Assembly: GCA_035508495.1 (NCBI GenBank)
Contig: DATJMX010000037.1
Span: 1 to 64,000, forward strand
DNA length: 64,000 nucleotides
Reading direction: 5' to 3'
Origin: Candidatus Binataceae bacterium
Lineage (GTDB): Bacteria > Desulfobacterota > Binatia > Binatales > Binataceae
The position numbers and the translations under genes are program-made. The notes beneath the pieces are model-generated. The model was not told the origin of the DNA. It made no database searches and worked only from the letters and a program-made list of their open reading frames with translations. The stretch's first letter is position 1; the number at the start of each line of letters is the position of its first letter. This document shows, in pieces, positions 54,467 through 63,266 of this stretch.

Positions 54467-55654
54467 ATGCGCGGCTACACCATTATCGATGCGGATACTC
54501 ACGTCACCGAAACGCCCGAGGTGTGGACGAGTCGCGCGCCCGCCGCGATGCGCGATCGGGTGCCGCGCATTGAAACCTCGCCGAAGGGCACGCAGCGCTG
54601 GGTGCTCGGCGATAGTAAAGCTTTCCTTGCGACTCCCGGGATGACCGCAACCGCAGGGCGCGGCAGTTTCAAGAATCCGCCGCGCAGCTACGAGGAGATG
54701 CATCCGGGTGCTTACGATCCCAAGGCTCGCCTGAAATACATGGACGAGATGGGCATCTGGGCGATGGTGATGTATCCGAACGTGGGCGGCTTCGGCGCGC
54801 AGCAATTCCTCAAACTCAACGATCCTGAGTTGATGCTGACGTGCGTGCGCATCTACAACGATTGGCAGACCGAATGGGCGTCGGCCGACTCGCGGCGCCT
54901 GCTGCCGATTACCTCGATTCCATTCTGGGACGTGAAAGCCGCGGCCGAAGAGGTGCGCCGCTGCGCGAAGATGGGCCATCGCGGAATTCTCTTCACCGGT
55001 GACCCGCAATACTTCGATCAGCCGCTGCTCGGCGACCCGCATTGGAACCCGCTATGGGAGATCGCGTGCGATCTCGACCTGCCGATCAGTTTTCACGTCG
55101 GCTCGGGCGACATGTCGGAGGGACTGCTCAAAAATCGCGTATCGTCATACGGACTCGCGCCCGCGTTCACCGCGCTTGCGATCGACATCCTGCTGCAAAA
55201 CGGCCGCCAGGTGAGCGACCTCATCATGTCGGGCGTGCTCAATCGTTATCCGGCGATCAAGTTCGTGTCGGTGGAAAGCGGTATCGGATGGATTCCGTTC
55301 ATGCTCGAGGCAATGGACTATCAGTTCATCGGCAATGCCGTTCGCGAGGAGCGTCCCGAGTTCAAGCTGATGCCATCGGAGTACTTCGTGCGCAACGTGT
55401 ACGCCTGCTACTGGTTCGAGCAGGTCGCGCCGCGCCGGCTGATCGACAAAATTGGAGCTGACAACGTGATGTTCGAGACTGACTTCCCGCATCCGACTTC
55501 GCTCTACGGCCAAGAGGTGCACGATCGGATCAGGGACGGACTTTCCGACTGCGAGGATTCGGTGCGCCGAAAGATCCTCTGGGACAATGCGCAGAAGCTG
55601 TACAAGGTCGCATCTCCCAGCGCAGCCGACGAAGCGAAGCGATCAAGCGTTTGA
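54467..55654 (+). CDS. LigW-like amidohydrolase (2)
   Basis: The protein has 395 residues. N-terminal IIDADTHVTETPEVW (D-x-H) and C-terminal FETDFPHPTSLYGQE are the amidohydrolase-2 metal motifs. It resembles the protein at 48367 in layout but not closely in sequence. GGGAGGTTAGTC precedes the ATG. It probably decarboxylates or hydrolyses an intermediate of the pathway served by the P450 and LLM enzyme. Confidence 0.88.
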   Translation: MRGYTIIDADTHVTETPEVWTSRAPAAMRDRVPRIETSPKGTQRWVLGDSKAFLATPGMTATAGRGSFKNPPRSYEEMHPGAYDPKARLKYMDEMGIWAMVMYPNVGGFGAQQFLKLNDPELMLTCVRIYNDWQTEWASADSRRLLPITSIPFWDVKAAAEEVRRCAKMGHRGILFTGDPQYFDQPLLGDPHWNPLWEIACDLDLPISFHVGSGDMSEGLLKNRVSSYGLAPAFTALAIDILLQNGRQVSDLIMSGVLNRYPAIKFVSVESGIGWIPFMLEAMDYQFIGNAVREERPEFKLMPSEYFVRNVYACYWFEQVAPRRLIDKIGADNVMFETDFPHPTSLYGQEVHDRIRDGLSDCEDSVRRKILWDNAQKLYKVASPSAADEAKRSSV

Positions 55655-55664
55655 GATCGCGATA

Positions 55665-56750
55665 CTACCGGCTCTTGGGCGGCAATGATTCGAACCACGG
55701 CAGCACCATGCGCTCGTTGATCGAGTAGGGATACGCATGTCCCCAATCAGGTAGTTCTTCGTAGGTTGCCGGATAGCCAACCGCCTTGAAGAGATCGAAC
55801 GCCTGGCGTGCGAACGCGACTGGAAAGATGAAATCCTGGGCGCCGTGAATCATCAGTATCGGCGTATCCTTGCCGCGGTTTTGCCGCAGCAAGGAATCAA
55901 GCACCGGATGCAGCACGCCGGCAACCGGAGCCAGGCCGCGAAACAGCTGCGCGTTTTCGAATCCGAAAATAAATGTGAAGATTCCGCCGTCGGATAAGCC
56001 CGTCAGATAAATTCGAGCGCGATCGATCGAATACTCATTTGTGACTTGATCGAGCATCCGCAGGATCGACTGACTATCTAAACTCGGAATGCTCATGTCC
56101 CACGTGACGTCCCATGACTTCGGTGCGAGTACCGCGTAGCCGCGGCTTCGCGCCGGGCGCAGCCACGTCCAGATATACTCGTTGCCCTGACCGTAGCCGC
56201 CGTGGAGCGCGACGATCAGCGGCAGCGGTTTCGATTTCGAATAGTCTTCGGGAATGTAGAGCGAGTAGTCAGAGCGCTCGTCGTTGCGCTTGCGATGGAT
56301 AAAACCGCGAGCCAGGCCGTCCGCAGACGCATGCACTGGCGCGTTCGCTCCGGGCGTCAGGAAATGTGCCGCGAGAATCGGCAACCGCTCGCCCAAATCG
56401 AATATCTTGTATAGCCCGCGGCAGAATGCGGCCCGCGAGTGCAGGTAGATAAGCGTCCATTCGCGTCCCGGCGTCGTCATGAAGAGCTGATAGGCTTTTG
56501 CAAGCTCGCCAATCGCGGCGCATAGCATCTCGTGCGTTCCCGTGAGATCGGGGGGTGGCGTCATCTGTACGAAGTTCGAATCGAATCGCCGAAACGTGTC
56601 ACCAGTTGCGCTGACGAGACGGGCCTGGCACTGAGGAAGAACGCCGGGCCGAATCTCTTCCTGGATCGATTCGAAGGTCCCGACGAATTCGAGAATTTCT
56701 GTTTGAAGTTCCGTCAGCCGCTGTGTGTAGTCACGATCTTGATTCGCCAT
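55665..56750 (-). CDS. Alpha/beta hydrolase, PHB-depolymerase/phospholipase-like
   Basis: The protein has 361 residues from ATG 56750 (CGAGGGAATC upstream). A helical N-terminal region (1-145) precedes an alpha/beta hydrolase with PLPLIVALHGGYGQGNEY and the nucleophile GLSDGG, an Asp near LMIHGAQDFIFP and a His near WGHAYP. No signal peptide is visible. It is divergent from the large ATPase regulator. Confidence 0.8.
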   Translation of the reverse strand: MANQDRDYTQRLTELQTEILEFVGTFESIQEEIRPGVLPQCQARLVSATGDTFRRFDSNFVQMTPPPDLTGTHEMLCAAIGELAKAYQLFMTTPGREWTLIYLHSRAAFCRGLYKIFDLGERLPILAAHFLTPGANAPVHASADGLARGFIHRKRNDERSDYSLYIPEDYSKSKPLPLIVALHGGYGQGNEYIWTWLRPARSRGYAVLAPKSWDVTWDMSIPSLDSQSILRMLDQVTNEYSIDRARIYLTGLSDGGIFTFIFGFENAQLFRGLAPVAGVLHPVLDSLLRQNRGKDTPILMIHGAQDFIFPVAFARQAFDLFKAVGYPATYEELPDWGHAYPYSINERMVLPWFESLPPKSR

Positions 56751-56872
56751 CTGATTCCCTCGCCAGTTACGAGAGACGCTCGAGGTTGCGTGCAATCCTT
56801 GAGAACACTCTCCGGGTCCGACCACTCAAAATCGCTCTGTTCCGGCCTCAAGCGATAGAACTTGTACATTCG

Positions 56873-56899
56873 GTAGCAAAACGTGTAGCAATTCGTAGC
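56873..56899. promoter_or_regulatory. Three GTAGC direct repeats in the divergent gap
   Basis: GTAGC occurs at 56873, 56885 and 56895 (spacings 12 and 10) between the hydrolase and ATPase genes, the first two as GTAGCA. Near-helical spacing makes it a candidate binding site for a direct-repeat-recognising regulator. Confidence 0.25.
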
Positions 56900-56947
56900 G
56901 CCAAACCAGCGCGGCGTACAGCCTCGAAGGAGGGCCTGGCTCGCGAG

Positions 56948-59900
56948 ATGGATCAATCAGCTCTACCGGAGCGGGGCGTCGCCGCGGCTAATTTCATCGG
57001 GCGAGCGCGGGAGCTGACGGAGTTGGGAGCCGGCCTCGACGATGCGATCGAGGGGCGCGGGCGCCTTTTCTTGCTGGCCGGCGAGCCGGGAATCGGCAAG
57101 ACGAGGCTGGCCGACAGATTTGCTCGTCTGGCAACCGCGCGGGGCTTCCAGGTGGTCTGGGGCAGATGTTGGGAGGGCGAGGGCGCGCCGGCCTATTGGC
57201 CGATAATCCAGGTGATTCGCGCCTGTATCGAGGGCCGCGATGCCGGGCAACTGGAAGTACTGTTAGGTCCAGGCACAAGGGAAATCAGCCGGTTAATTCC
57301 GGAATTGCGGCCTGCACGCCCGTCGCCGGACGATAGCCGGATCATGTCTGACCAGGAGTCGGCGCGATTCCGTTTGTTCAGCTCGGTTGCGACCTTCCTG
57401 AAGAATGTCGCGCGTGCCGAGCCTCTGCTGATCATCGTTGACGATCTCCACGATGCCGACCAGCCCTCACTGCATTTGCTGCGCTTCATCGCGCGTGAAA
57501 TTAAACGCACGCGCATCGCGATGATCGTCACTTATCGCGACGCCGAAATCAGACAGTCGCCGGAGCTGGCACGACTGGCCGGTGCGTTGATTCGCGAGGG
57601 TCTTACGATTCCGCTCGCCGGACTCAGCCAAGACGAGGTCGGTCGGTTCATCGAGCGCACCGCAGGACAGAAAGCCAGGGACACGCTGATCACAGAGCTG
57701 TACAGAGTCTCAGGCGGGAGCCCGCTGTTCGTCGAAGGCGTTGTCCGGCTGCTGGTCGCGGAAGGTAAAATTGATAGCAGCACCGCCTCCTTCGAAATTC
57801 CCGATGGTGTGCGGGAATCGATTCGCCGCCGACTCGCCGCCCTTTCCACCGAAACGAATTCGACCCTGTCGATCGCGTCGGTCATCGGCAACGATTTCAA
57901 AGCCCGATTGCTCGAGGCCTTGCCAGGTCTTTCAGCCGAGCAGATCGTGGAACGGATGGACGAGGCCGCGCGTTTTGGAATCGTCACGGGCGGGAGCGCG
58001 CCGCATTGGCAATATCGATTTTCTCATGCCCTGGTTCGCGAGGTGCTCTACAAGGATCTGCCGGCCAAGCGTCGTATCGAGCTGCACGGCGAGATTGGCG
58101 CGGCGATCGAAAATATCTATCACGACGACCTGAATCCGTATCACGCGGCGCTAGCACATCACTTCAGCGCGGCAGGCTTCACCGAAAAAGCGATCGAACA
58201 TTCTCTGGGTGCGGGCGCGGCGGCGTCAGCGGTCTTCGCCTATCAGGAGGCCAGGGCGCATTGGGAAAGAGCGCTCAACCTTATGCAAGGAGAATTCGGC
58301 AGCCCGCCGCGCCGTGCGTCTCTTTTGCACCAGCTCGCGGGTCTTTGCTTCATGATCGATTACAGCGCGGCGATCCGTTACGCGGAAGCGACGCTTGCCC
58401 TGTATCGAACCCTCGGCGATGAAGCCCGAGTCGCAGAATGGCATGCGCGGCTGGGCATTTATTACGCCGTACCCTATGCGGACACCTCAGACGTCTGCCG
58501 GGCTCGCGAGCACTTTCGCAAAGCCAGGGAGAGTCTCGCCGGCGGACCCGAGGGGCTCACCTTGGCGCGCGTGTACACCGGGATCATGCAGACCGCGTTC
58601 GTCAGCAGACGCACCGAAGAAGGGTTAGCGGCAGGAAAGCTGGCGATGGAAATCGCGCAACGATTTAACGACGACGCGCAATGGGCAAATTCGGCCCTAC
58701 AGTATTCATTGCACCTTGTGGAGAGCGGGCGATTGGCCGAAAGTCACGCGCTGCAGGAGCAAGCCTGGCAAAAGATCGATCATCTGAACATTGGACGCCT
58801 GGCCTTTCTCGCGGCCTGGATCGAGGGAAGTTGCCATCTCTTTTTGCTCGACATCCCCGAAGCTGCACGATGCTTTGAGCACGAGCTTAGCAAGCCGCGC
58901 ATCGAGCCATTCCGAGCGGTGCTGGCAGGCCTCTATGCCAACCTGCTCGCGCGGAGCGGCGGTGTGGTCGGCGCTCAGAGCCTGGCGACAGAAGCTGTGC
59001 CTGCGCAGCATCGGGCGGACATTCTCTTTCTTGAAGGAAGATGGGACGAAGCAACGACGCTCCTCTCGGAAAAGAGGCCGAAATTGCGCAGCAGCGGCGA
59101 CCTCAATTCGCTCGCGCGATGCCTGAACGTGGCCGCCGAAATTCATCACGTCAGCGGCAGGGAAAATGAAGCACTCGCAACTTTCGGGGAACTCCTTGCC
59201 ACGGCCGATGGCGAATTACAACTTGCGCACGAGATGGCAGTGCGGCCCGTCTGCGCGGAGATACATGCGCGGCTGAATCACTTGGAAGCTGCCGCGCGCG
59301 AACTGGCGCGATGCCGACAGATCATGGCCGCAGGAGAGGATTGGCGGGGTTTGGAGGGTACCGTTATCCGCGCCGAGGCGGTTCTCGCGGCAGCTCAGGG
59401 AGGATTGAACGAGGCGGGAGCACGATTCGAGAAGGCCATCGAAATTTTCCGCCGATTTCGTGTGCCCTTCGAAGAAGTCGAAGCGCTGCTCTTGTGGGGG
59501 CAGGCGCTGGTTAGCGCCGGCGAGTGCGCCCAGGCCGGAGCAAAGTTCGATTCCGCGATCGCAATCTACCAGCGATGCGGCGCCGGCGATCGATGGATCG
59601 AGCGTATCGAGGCGAGCAGAGTGGTGCTGAAAGCACCTCCGTCTTTGAACGCGAGCTTTTCGCAAGTCTCTCCCGCCGCGGACGAAGCTGAGTTTCGTCG
59701 TGAAGGTGACTACTGGACGATTGCCTTCGGCGGCAAAACCTTGCGCTTCAGGGATACGAAAGGCTTCCACTACATCGCGTATCTCCTGGCCCGTCCGGGT
59801 GAAGATCTACGCGCGCTCGACTTGGTCCTCCTTGTCGGTGGCGATTCACCTGACAAAATAGAAAGCGGCAAGACGCAAGACCTCGCTCGGTCCCAGAGCG

Positions 59901-60283
59901 TGACCAGCGACCTCGGCGATGCTGGTGAGGTGCTCGACGCGCAGGCCAAGTCCGCCTATCGGGCACGCCTCGCCCAACTCGAAGAAGAGCTGGAGGACGC
60001 TCGCGAACTCGGCAATGAAGCCCGGGTTGAAAGCACCCAGCAAGAGATAGTGGCACTCGGCCGTGAACTCAAGCGAGCCGTAGGACTCTCCGGCCGCGAT
60101 CGGCGAGCGGCGTCCGGCCACGAGCGCGCGCGCATAGCAGTAACCCAAGCGATCCGATTTGCCCTCGGAAAGATCGCAAAGAATGACGCTGATTTGTCGA
60201 AGATGCTCACTTCGGCAATAAAGACCGGCACGTTCTGTTCGTACCGCCCGTCCGCCACCCCGGCGGTCCGCTGGCGCCTTTAG
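56948..60283 (+). CDS. Large AAA ATPase/TPR regulator with conserved C-terminal winged-helix-like domain
   Basis: The protein has 1111 residues from ATG 56948. The AAA_16 ATPase has Walker A GEPGIGKT at 45-52 and Walker B LLIIVDDLHDAD. TPR-like helices follow (about 400-890). The C-terminal 200 residues (FRREGDYWTIAFGGKTLRF, then DTKGFHYIAYLL and a long coiled segment to GTFCSYRP) form a domain I know from similar ATPases in soil bacteria. The catalytic cyclase head found in the 19256 protein is absent. It probably acts as a STAND-type signalling switch; the target is unknown. Confidence 0.85.
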   Translation: MDQSALPERGVAAANFIGRARELTELGAGLDDAIEGRGRLFLLAGEPGIGKTRLADRFARLATARGFQVVWGRCWEGEGAPAYWPIIQVIRACIEGRDAGQLEVLLGPGTREISRLIPELRPARPSPDDSRIMSDQESARFRLFSSVATFLKNVARAEPLLIIVDDLHDADQPSLHLLRFIAREIKRTRIAMIVTYRDAEIRQSPELARLAGALIREGLTIPLAGLSQDEVGRFIERTAGQKARDTLITELYRVSGGSPLFVEGVVRLLVAEGKIDSSTASFEIPDGVRESIRRRLAALSTETNSTLSIASVIGNDFKARLLEALPGLSAEQIVERMDEAARFGIVTGGSAPHWQYRFSHALVREVLYKDLPAKRRIELHGEIGAAIENIYHDDLNPYHAALAHHFSAAGFTEKAIEHSLGAGAAASAVFAYQEARAHWERALNLMQGEFGSPPRRASLLHQLAGLCFMIDYSAAIRYAEATLALYRTLGDEARVAEWHARLGIYYAVPYADTSDVCRAREHFRKARESLAGGPEGLTLARVYTGIMQTAFVSRRTEEGLAAGKLAMEIAQRFNDDAQWANSALQYSLHLVESGRLAESHALQEQAWQKIDHLNIGRLAFLAAWIEGSCHLFLLDIPEAARCFEHELSKPRIEPFRAVLAGLYANLLARSGGVVGAQSLATEAVPAQHRADILFLEGRWDEATTLLSEKRPKLRSSGDLNSLARCLNVAAEIHHVSGRENEALATFGELLATADGELQLAHEMAVRPVCAEIHARLNHLEAAARELARCRQIMAAGEDWRGLEGTVIRAEAVLAAAQGGLNEAGARFEKAIEIFRRFRVPFEEVEALLLWGQALVSAGECAQAGAKFDSAIAIYQRCGAGDRWIERIEASRVVLKAPPSLNASFSQVSPAADEAEFRREGDYWTIAFGGKTLRFRDTKGFHYIAYLLARPGEDLRALDLVLLVGGDSPDKIESGKTQDLARSQSVTSDLGDAGEVLDAQAKSAYRARLAQLEEELEDARELGNEARVESTQQEIVALGRELKRAVGLSGRDRRAASGHERARIAVTQAIRFALGKIAKNDADLSKMLTSAIKTGTFCSYRPSATPAVRWRL

Positions 60284-60684
60284 GCTGCCCTCCCTCGTTC
60301 ACGCTTCGTACGAAACTACTGTACGAAATTGAACCGCGAGATCTTACGCATCTCCTTGAAAGGGCACGCTGGAAGCCATTAGGCCGTCCGCGGGCACAAG
60401 GAGAGGAGAGCGATGGAATTGAAGCCGACAAAGTGTGGAAGATTAGTTGCGTGGGAGCAGACGCCGTCGAGTAGACAAATATCTCGGGACAATTCCCGCG
60501 CCGTTCAAGTTGCTGGCACCTCGTACGCTTGAGGAAGCAACTCAACTTAGTCCGGAGCATGGGGCGGCGCACCGAAGCGAGCACTGGTGCCTCAAACCTG
60601 ACTTATCAGTGGCTCGCTTTGATGGCTCATCGGTTTCTCTAGTAATCATTTTGTGGCTGTATTAGGCTCGGATCCAGCAGCCAG
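60284..60684. other. Intergenic region with one possible short ORF
   Basis: A 39-residue reading frame (60413-60532) sits behind a very strong AAGGAGAGGAG site, but its sequence (MELKPTKCGRLVAWEQTPSS...) is not recognisable. Another frame ending at 60475 is open through the ATPase stop. TTCGTACGAA at 60305-60314 is a 10-bp palindrome. No confident gene. Confidence 0.3.
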
Positions 60685-62091
60685 TTGGCGCGAGTTACGA
60701 GTGTGTCGCGATTGATTTCGGGAACGAAGCGAACCCTTCGGCGGTCATTGCTCGCGGCCACGTTGATGGTCCTCCTGCTCACTACTCTGGGCGGTTGCGC
60801 GCGCGTCTCCGGCTCCCACGATCCGGCCTGGATGTCACTCAACTCGCCTGGCGGCGAGGCCGCGCGCGATCGCGAGACGACGCAAGCGCAGGTGCGTCAG
60901 GATGTTGTGCGCTTCGCGTCTTCCTATTTCGCGAGCCTGACGCAGGCGTTTGATTCGGTCGAGCGCGCGGCACGGACTCCGGACGAGCGCGTGATGGTCG
61001 CCGACCCGAAGGTTAAGTATTGCAACGCCCTGATCGATATCGCGCTCGGCCCTAAGCCGGAGGCCAATCTGCTCGACATGGTGGTCCTGGCCACTCTCCT
61101 GCACGATGTGATGAAGGACTACTGGGTGCCGAAAGTGTACGGCGCCAGCGGACAACCACTGCTGGCCGCGACGGAACGGGGCAAGCAGGATATCTGGGCA
61201 ATTGCCGACACGATACTCACTACGGCTCAGCAGCGGTCGCTGGCCGATCTGATCGCACGCTGGCGCGCTGACCATCCTGATCAGATTTACGTGGCCGAAG
61301 TCCGCCTGCAGAGCTTCACCAAGGAGTTCGGCACCAATGCGGTGGCGGGGCTCGAACGCAGCACTTTGTTACCGGAAGTGGCGGATGCCACCCGCTCGAT
61401 CGACGAATTTCGATTACTCAGTGAGCGCCTGCTGCTCTATTTGCAGGAGGCTCCCGCGTTGTTTCGAATGGAAGCGCAACTGGGCGAGTACCAGATCGCA
61501 GCCCAGCAGGAGACCAAGGACCTGCTCAACAGCGTTACCACCTTTAGCCAGGCTGCAGACCGCGTCGCGAATTCAGTTGAAACGATGCCTGAGAACCTCG
61601 GCGAGCAGCGCCGAGTGGCTATCGAGCAACTGATGACCGCGGTGGCCAACGAGCGTCGGCAGGCTCTCGACCAGGTTTTCGATCGCTTCAAGACTGAGGA
61701 AGCAGCGCTGTTCGCCTCGCTCAAGGCTTCCCAGCGTCCTTCGCAGGAGCTTTTGGGCGCTACCCAGGCGACGCTGGCGACGGCGTTGCAGCTGGTCAGC
61801 CAGGTCAATCACAGCCTCGATGCGTTCGATCGCCTCGCGCTTAAGATGGGCTGGGAAACACCGAATTCGCCGCCATTCCAAATCAACGACTATCAGAAGG
61901 CCGCGGAGCAGTTGGGGCAAACCGCGCGCGATCTGACTACCCTCACGCGTGAATCGCGCGCTACGCTCAGGAGCTCGATCTGGCTCGCCACGCTGGCGCT
62001 CGCAGGTCTGATTCTGTTCGCGGCAGCAATTGCGCTAACCGCCGTGCTCATCTACCGCCGCTTGACGCACCCCATCAGCTCGATCACCTAA
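60685..62091 (+). CDS. Lipoprotein with coiled coil and C-terminal membrane helix
   Basis: The protein has 468 residues from TTG 60685, or 462 from GTG 60703. The lipobox TLGGC gives an acylated Cys at 38 (32 from the later start). Long amphipathic helices (about 60-430) with many Gln/Glu/Arg suggest a coiled-coil rod, then one membrane helix (SIWLATLALAGLILFAAAIA) close to the C-terminus. It looks like a two-ended anchor across the periplasm. No family recognised. Confidence 0.7.
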   Translation: MARVTSVSRLISGTKRTLRRSLLAATLMVLLLTTLGGCARVSGSHDPAWMSLNSPGGEAARDRETTQAQVRQDVVRFASSYFASLTQAFDSVERAARTPDERVMVADPKVKYCNALIDIALGPKPEANLLDMVVLATLLHDVMKDYWVPKVYGASGQPLLAATERGKQDIWAIADTILTTAQQRSLADLIARWRADHPDQIYVAEVRLQSFTKEFGTNAVAGLERSTLLPEVADATRSIDEFRLLSERLLLYLQEAPALFRMEAQLGEYQIAAQQETKDLLNSVTTFSQAADRVANSVETMPENLGEQRRVAIEQLMTAVANERRQALDQVFDRFKTEEAALFASLKASQRPSQELLGATQATLATALQLVSQVNHSLDAFDRLALKMGWETPNSPPFQINDYQKAAEQLGQTARDLTTLTRESRATLRSSIWLATLALAGLILFAAAIALTAVLIYRRLTHPISSIT

Positions 62092-62180
62092 GGACTCAAG
62101 GCGTCCGCGTGCGGTCGTTCGACGAACGTAACCCGCGCTTTGAGAACGCGCTTGGTCCGATTTAATTGAGGACAGGTTAA

Positions 62181-62396
62181 TCTGAAAGAGGTGGCACCTT
62201 TGTCCGACGGAACTTCGAATCCGCTAGAGGGTCGATCGCCCGCGAGGGGGCGCGGCGGATGCTGATGGCGGCGCTGAGGGCCGAGTCGGACGATTACGTC
62301 GAGCGCGGTGAACAGGGGCATGCCTTAGTGGTGCGAACGGACGATTCCCACCATTTGGTGAGGCAAACGCGGATGGCAAAAATCGGGTATTACTGA
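62181..62396 (+). pseudogene. IS256-family transposase N-terminal remnant
   Basis: The frame, open from a stop at 62178, reads REGARRMLMAALRAESDDYV followed by ERGEQGHALVVR. This is the N-terminal helix block of IS256/mutator transposases, which normally continues into the catalytic DDE domain. Here it stops at TGA 62394 after a garbled tail, so only about 70 codons remain. It marks an old insertion. Confidence 0.65.
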
Positions 62397-62450
62397 TTTA
62401 GATTCTGTGCGATGCCTACGAGCCTCCGATCCTATCGCGTGAACAATCGA

Positions 62451-62544
62451 GTTACGGAATGTGAACGATGGCGGAGCGCGCGATGCGGACGCGCAGCTGG
62501 CATTGTTGCCACGATCGGCGCTTCAGGCTTTCACATTCTGTAAC
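62451..62544. repeat. 15-bp inverted repeat with 64-bp spacer
   Basis: GTTACGGAATGTGAA (62451-62465) and TTCACATTCTGTAAC (62530-62544) are reverse complements with one mismatch. It lies just after the transposase remnant and about 70 bases before a frameshifted secreted gene, so it may be a mobile-element end or a regulatory cruciform. Confidence 0.5.
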
Positions 62545-62615
62545 CGCACCTTTCCCGCTTGAATTCCTGGGCGTGGTGATAAAGCCGCGCGAGCAAAATT
62601 CGGGAGGGAAAATGT

Positions 62616-63214
62616 ATGAAGACGGTACTTCGAGCGGTCGGCATCGCGGTCTTTGCGATGCTCATTACGGGGACGAGTCTGGTCTCTCGCGCGCAAACGC
62701 GCAGTGCGCGGCGCTATCATCCAACACTGTTAGTGTCCTACCGCAGGCATGGGGCGATGGCCAGTTCATCAACGCTTCGCTCGCGGCGCCCGGCAGCGAA
62801 ATCGCTGGCATCGTCGGATTCTGGAAGGCGCAGTTCGTCTCCGAGGGCAGCAACGGCATTCCGGACGGCACGATCGTCGATAACCCATTTGTGCAATGGC
62901 ACGGCGACGGCACAGAGATCATGAATTCGACACGCCCGCCGGTGACCCAGAGTTTTTGCATGGGTGTATGGCGCCAGACTGGCATATTCACCTACCAGCT
63001 GAATCACTTCGCGCTATCTTTCGACACCAGCAACAATTTTGTCGGTCCGGCCCAAATCCGCGAGAACGTCACGCTGGACAGGAAAGGCAACTCGTACGCC
63101 GGGACCTTTACCATCGACCAATATGATCCGGATGGAAACCTGCTCGCGGAAGTGAAGGGAAATGTCAGCGCGACCCGCATCACCGTCAACACAACCATCA
63201 AACAGGTGCTCTGA
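62616..63214 (+). pseudogene. Frameshifted secreted protein
   Basis: The start MKTVLRAVGIAVFAMLITGT with signal peptide (to about SRAQ) is in one frame, behind GGGAGGGAAAAT. The mature part (CAALSSNTVSVLPQAWGDG, GIVGFWKAQFVSEGS, GVWRQTGIFTYQLNHFALSF) is in another, with one base missing near 62690-62700. Corrected length is about 199 residues. It resembles exported lipocalin-like proteins of soil bacteria. It is either a pseudogene or a sequencing error. Confidence 0.7.
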
Positions 63215-63242
63215 CCGCGATGATACAGCTTTGACCTTGCGC

Positions 63243-63266
63243 CGCGCCGGAGACCTCTCCGGCGCG
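63243..63266. terminator. Hairpin after the secreted-protein gene
   Basis: CGCGCCGGAGA and TCTCCGGCGCG form an 11-bp perfect stem with a 2-base centre, 29 bases after the stop at 63214. Strong and GC-rich; only a short T-containing stretch follows. Confidence 0.65.

Noticed and set aside
60413..60532. 39-codon frame with a strong SD
   Set aside because: No family or composition support; left inside the intergenic note.
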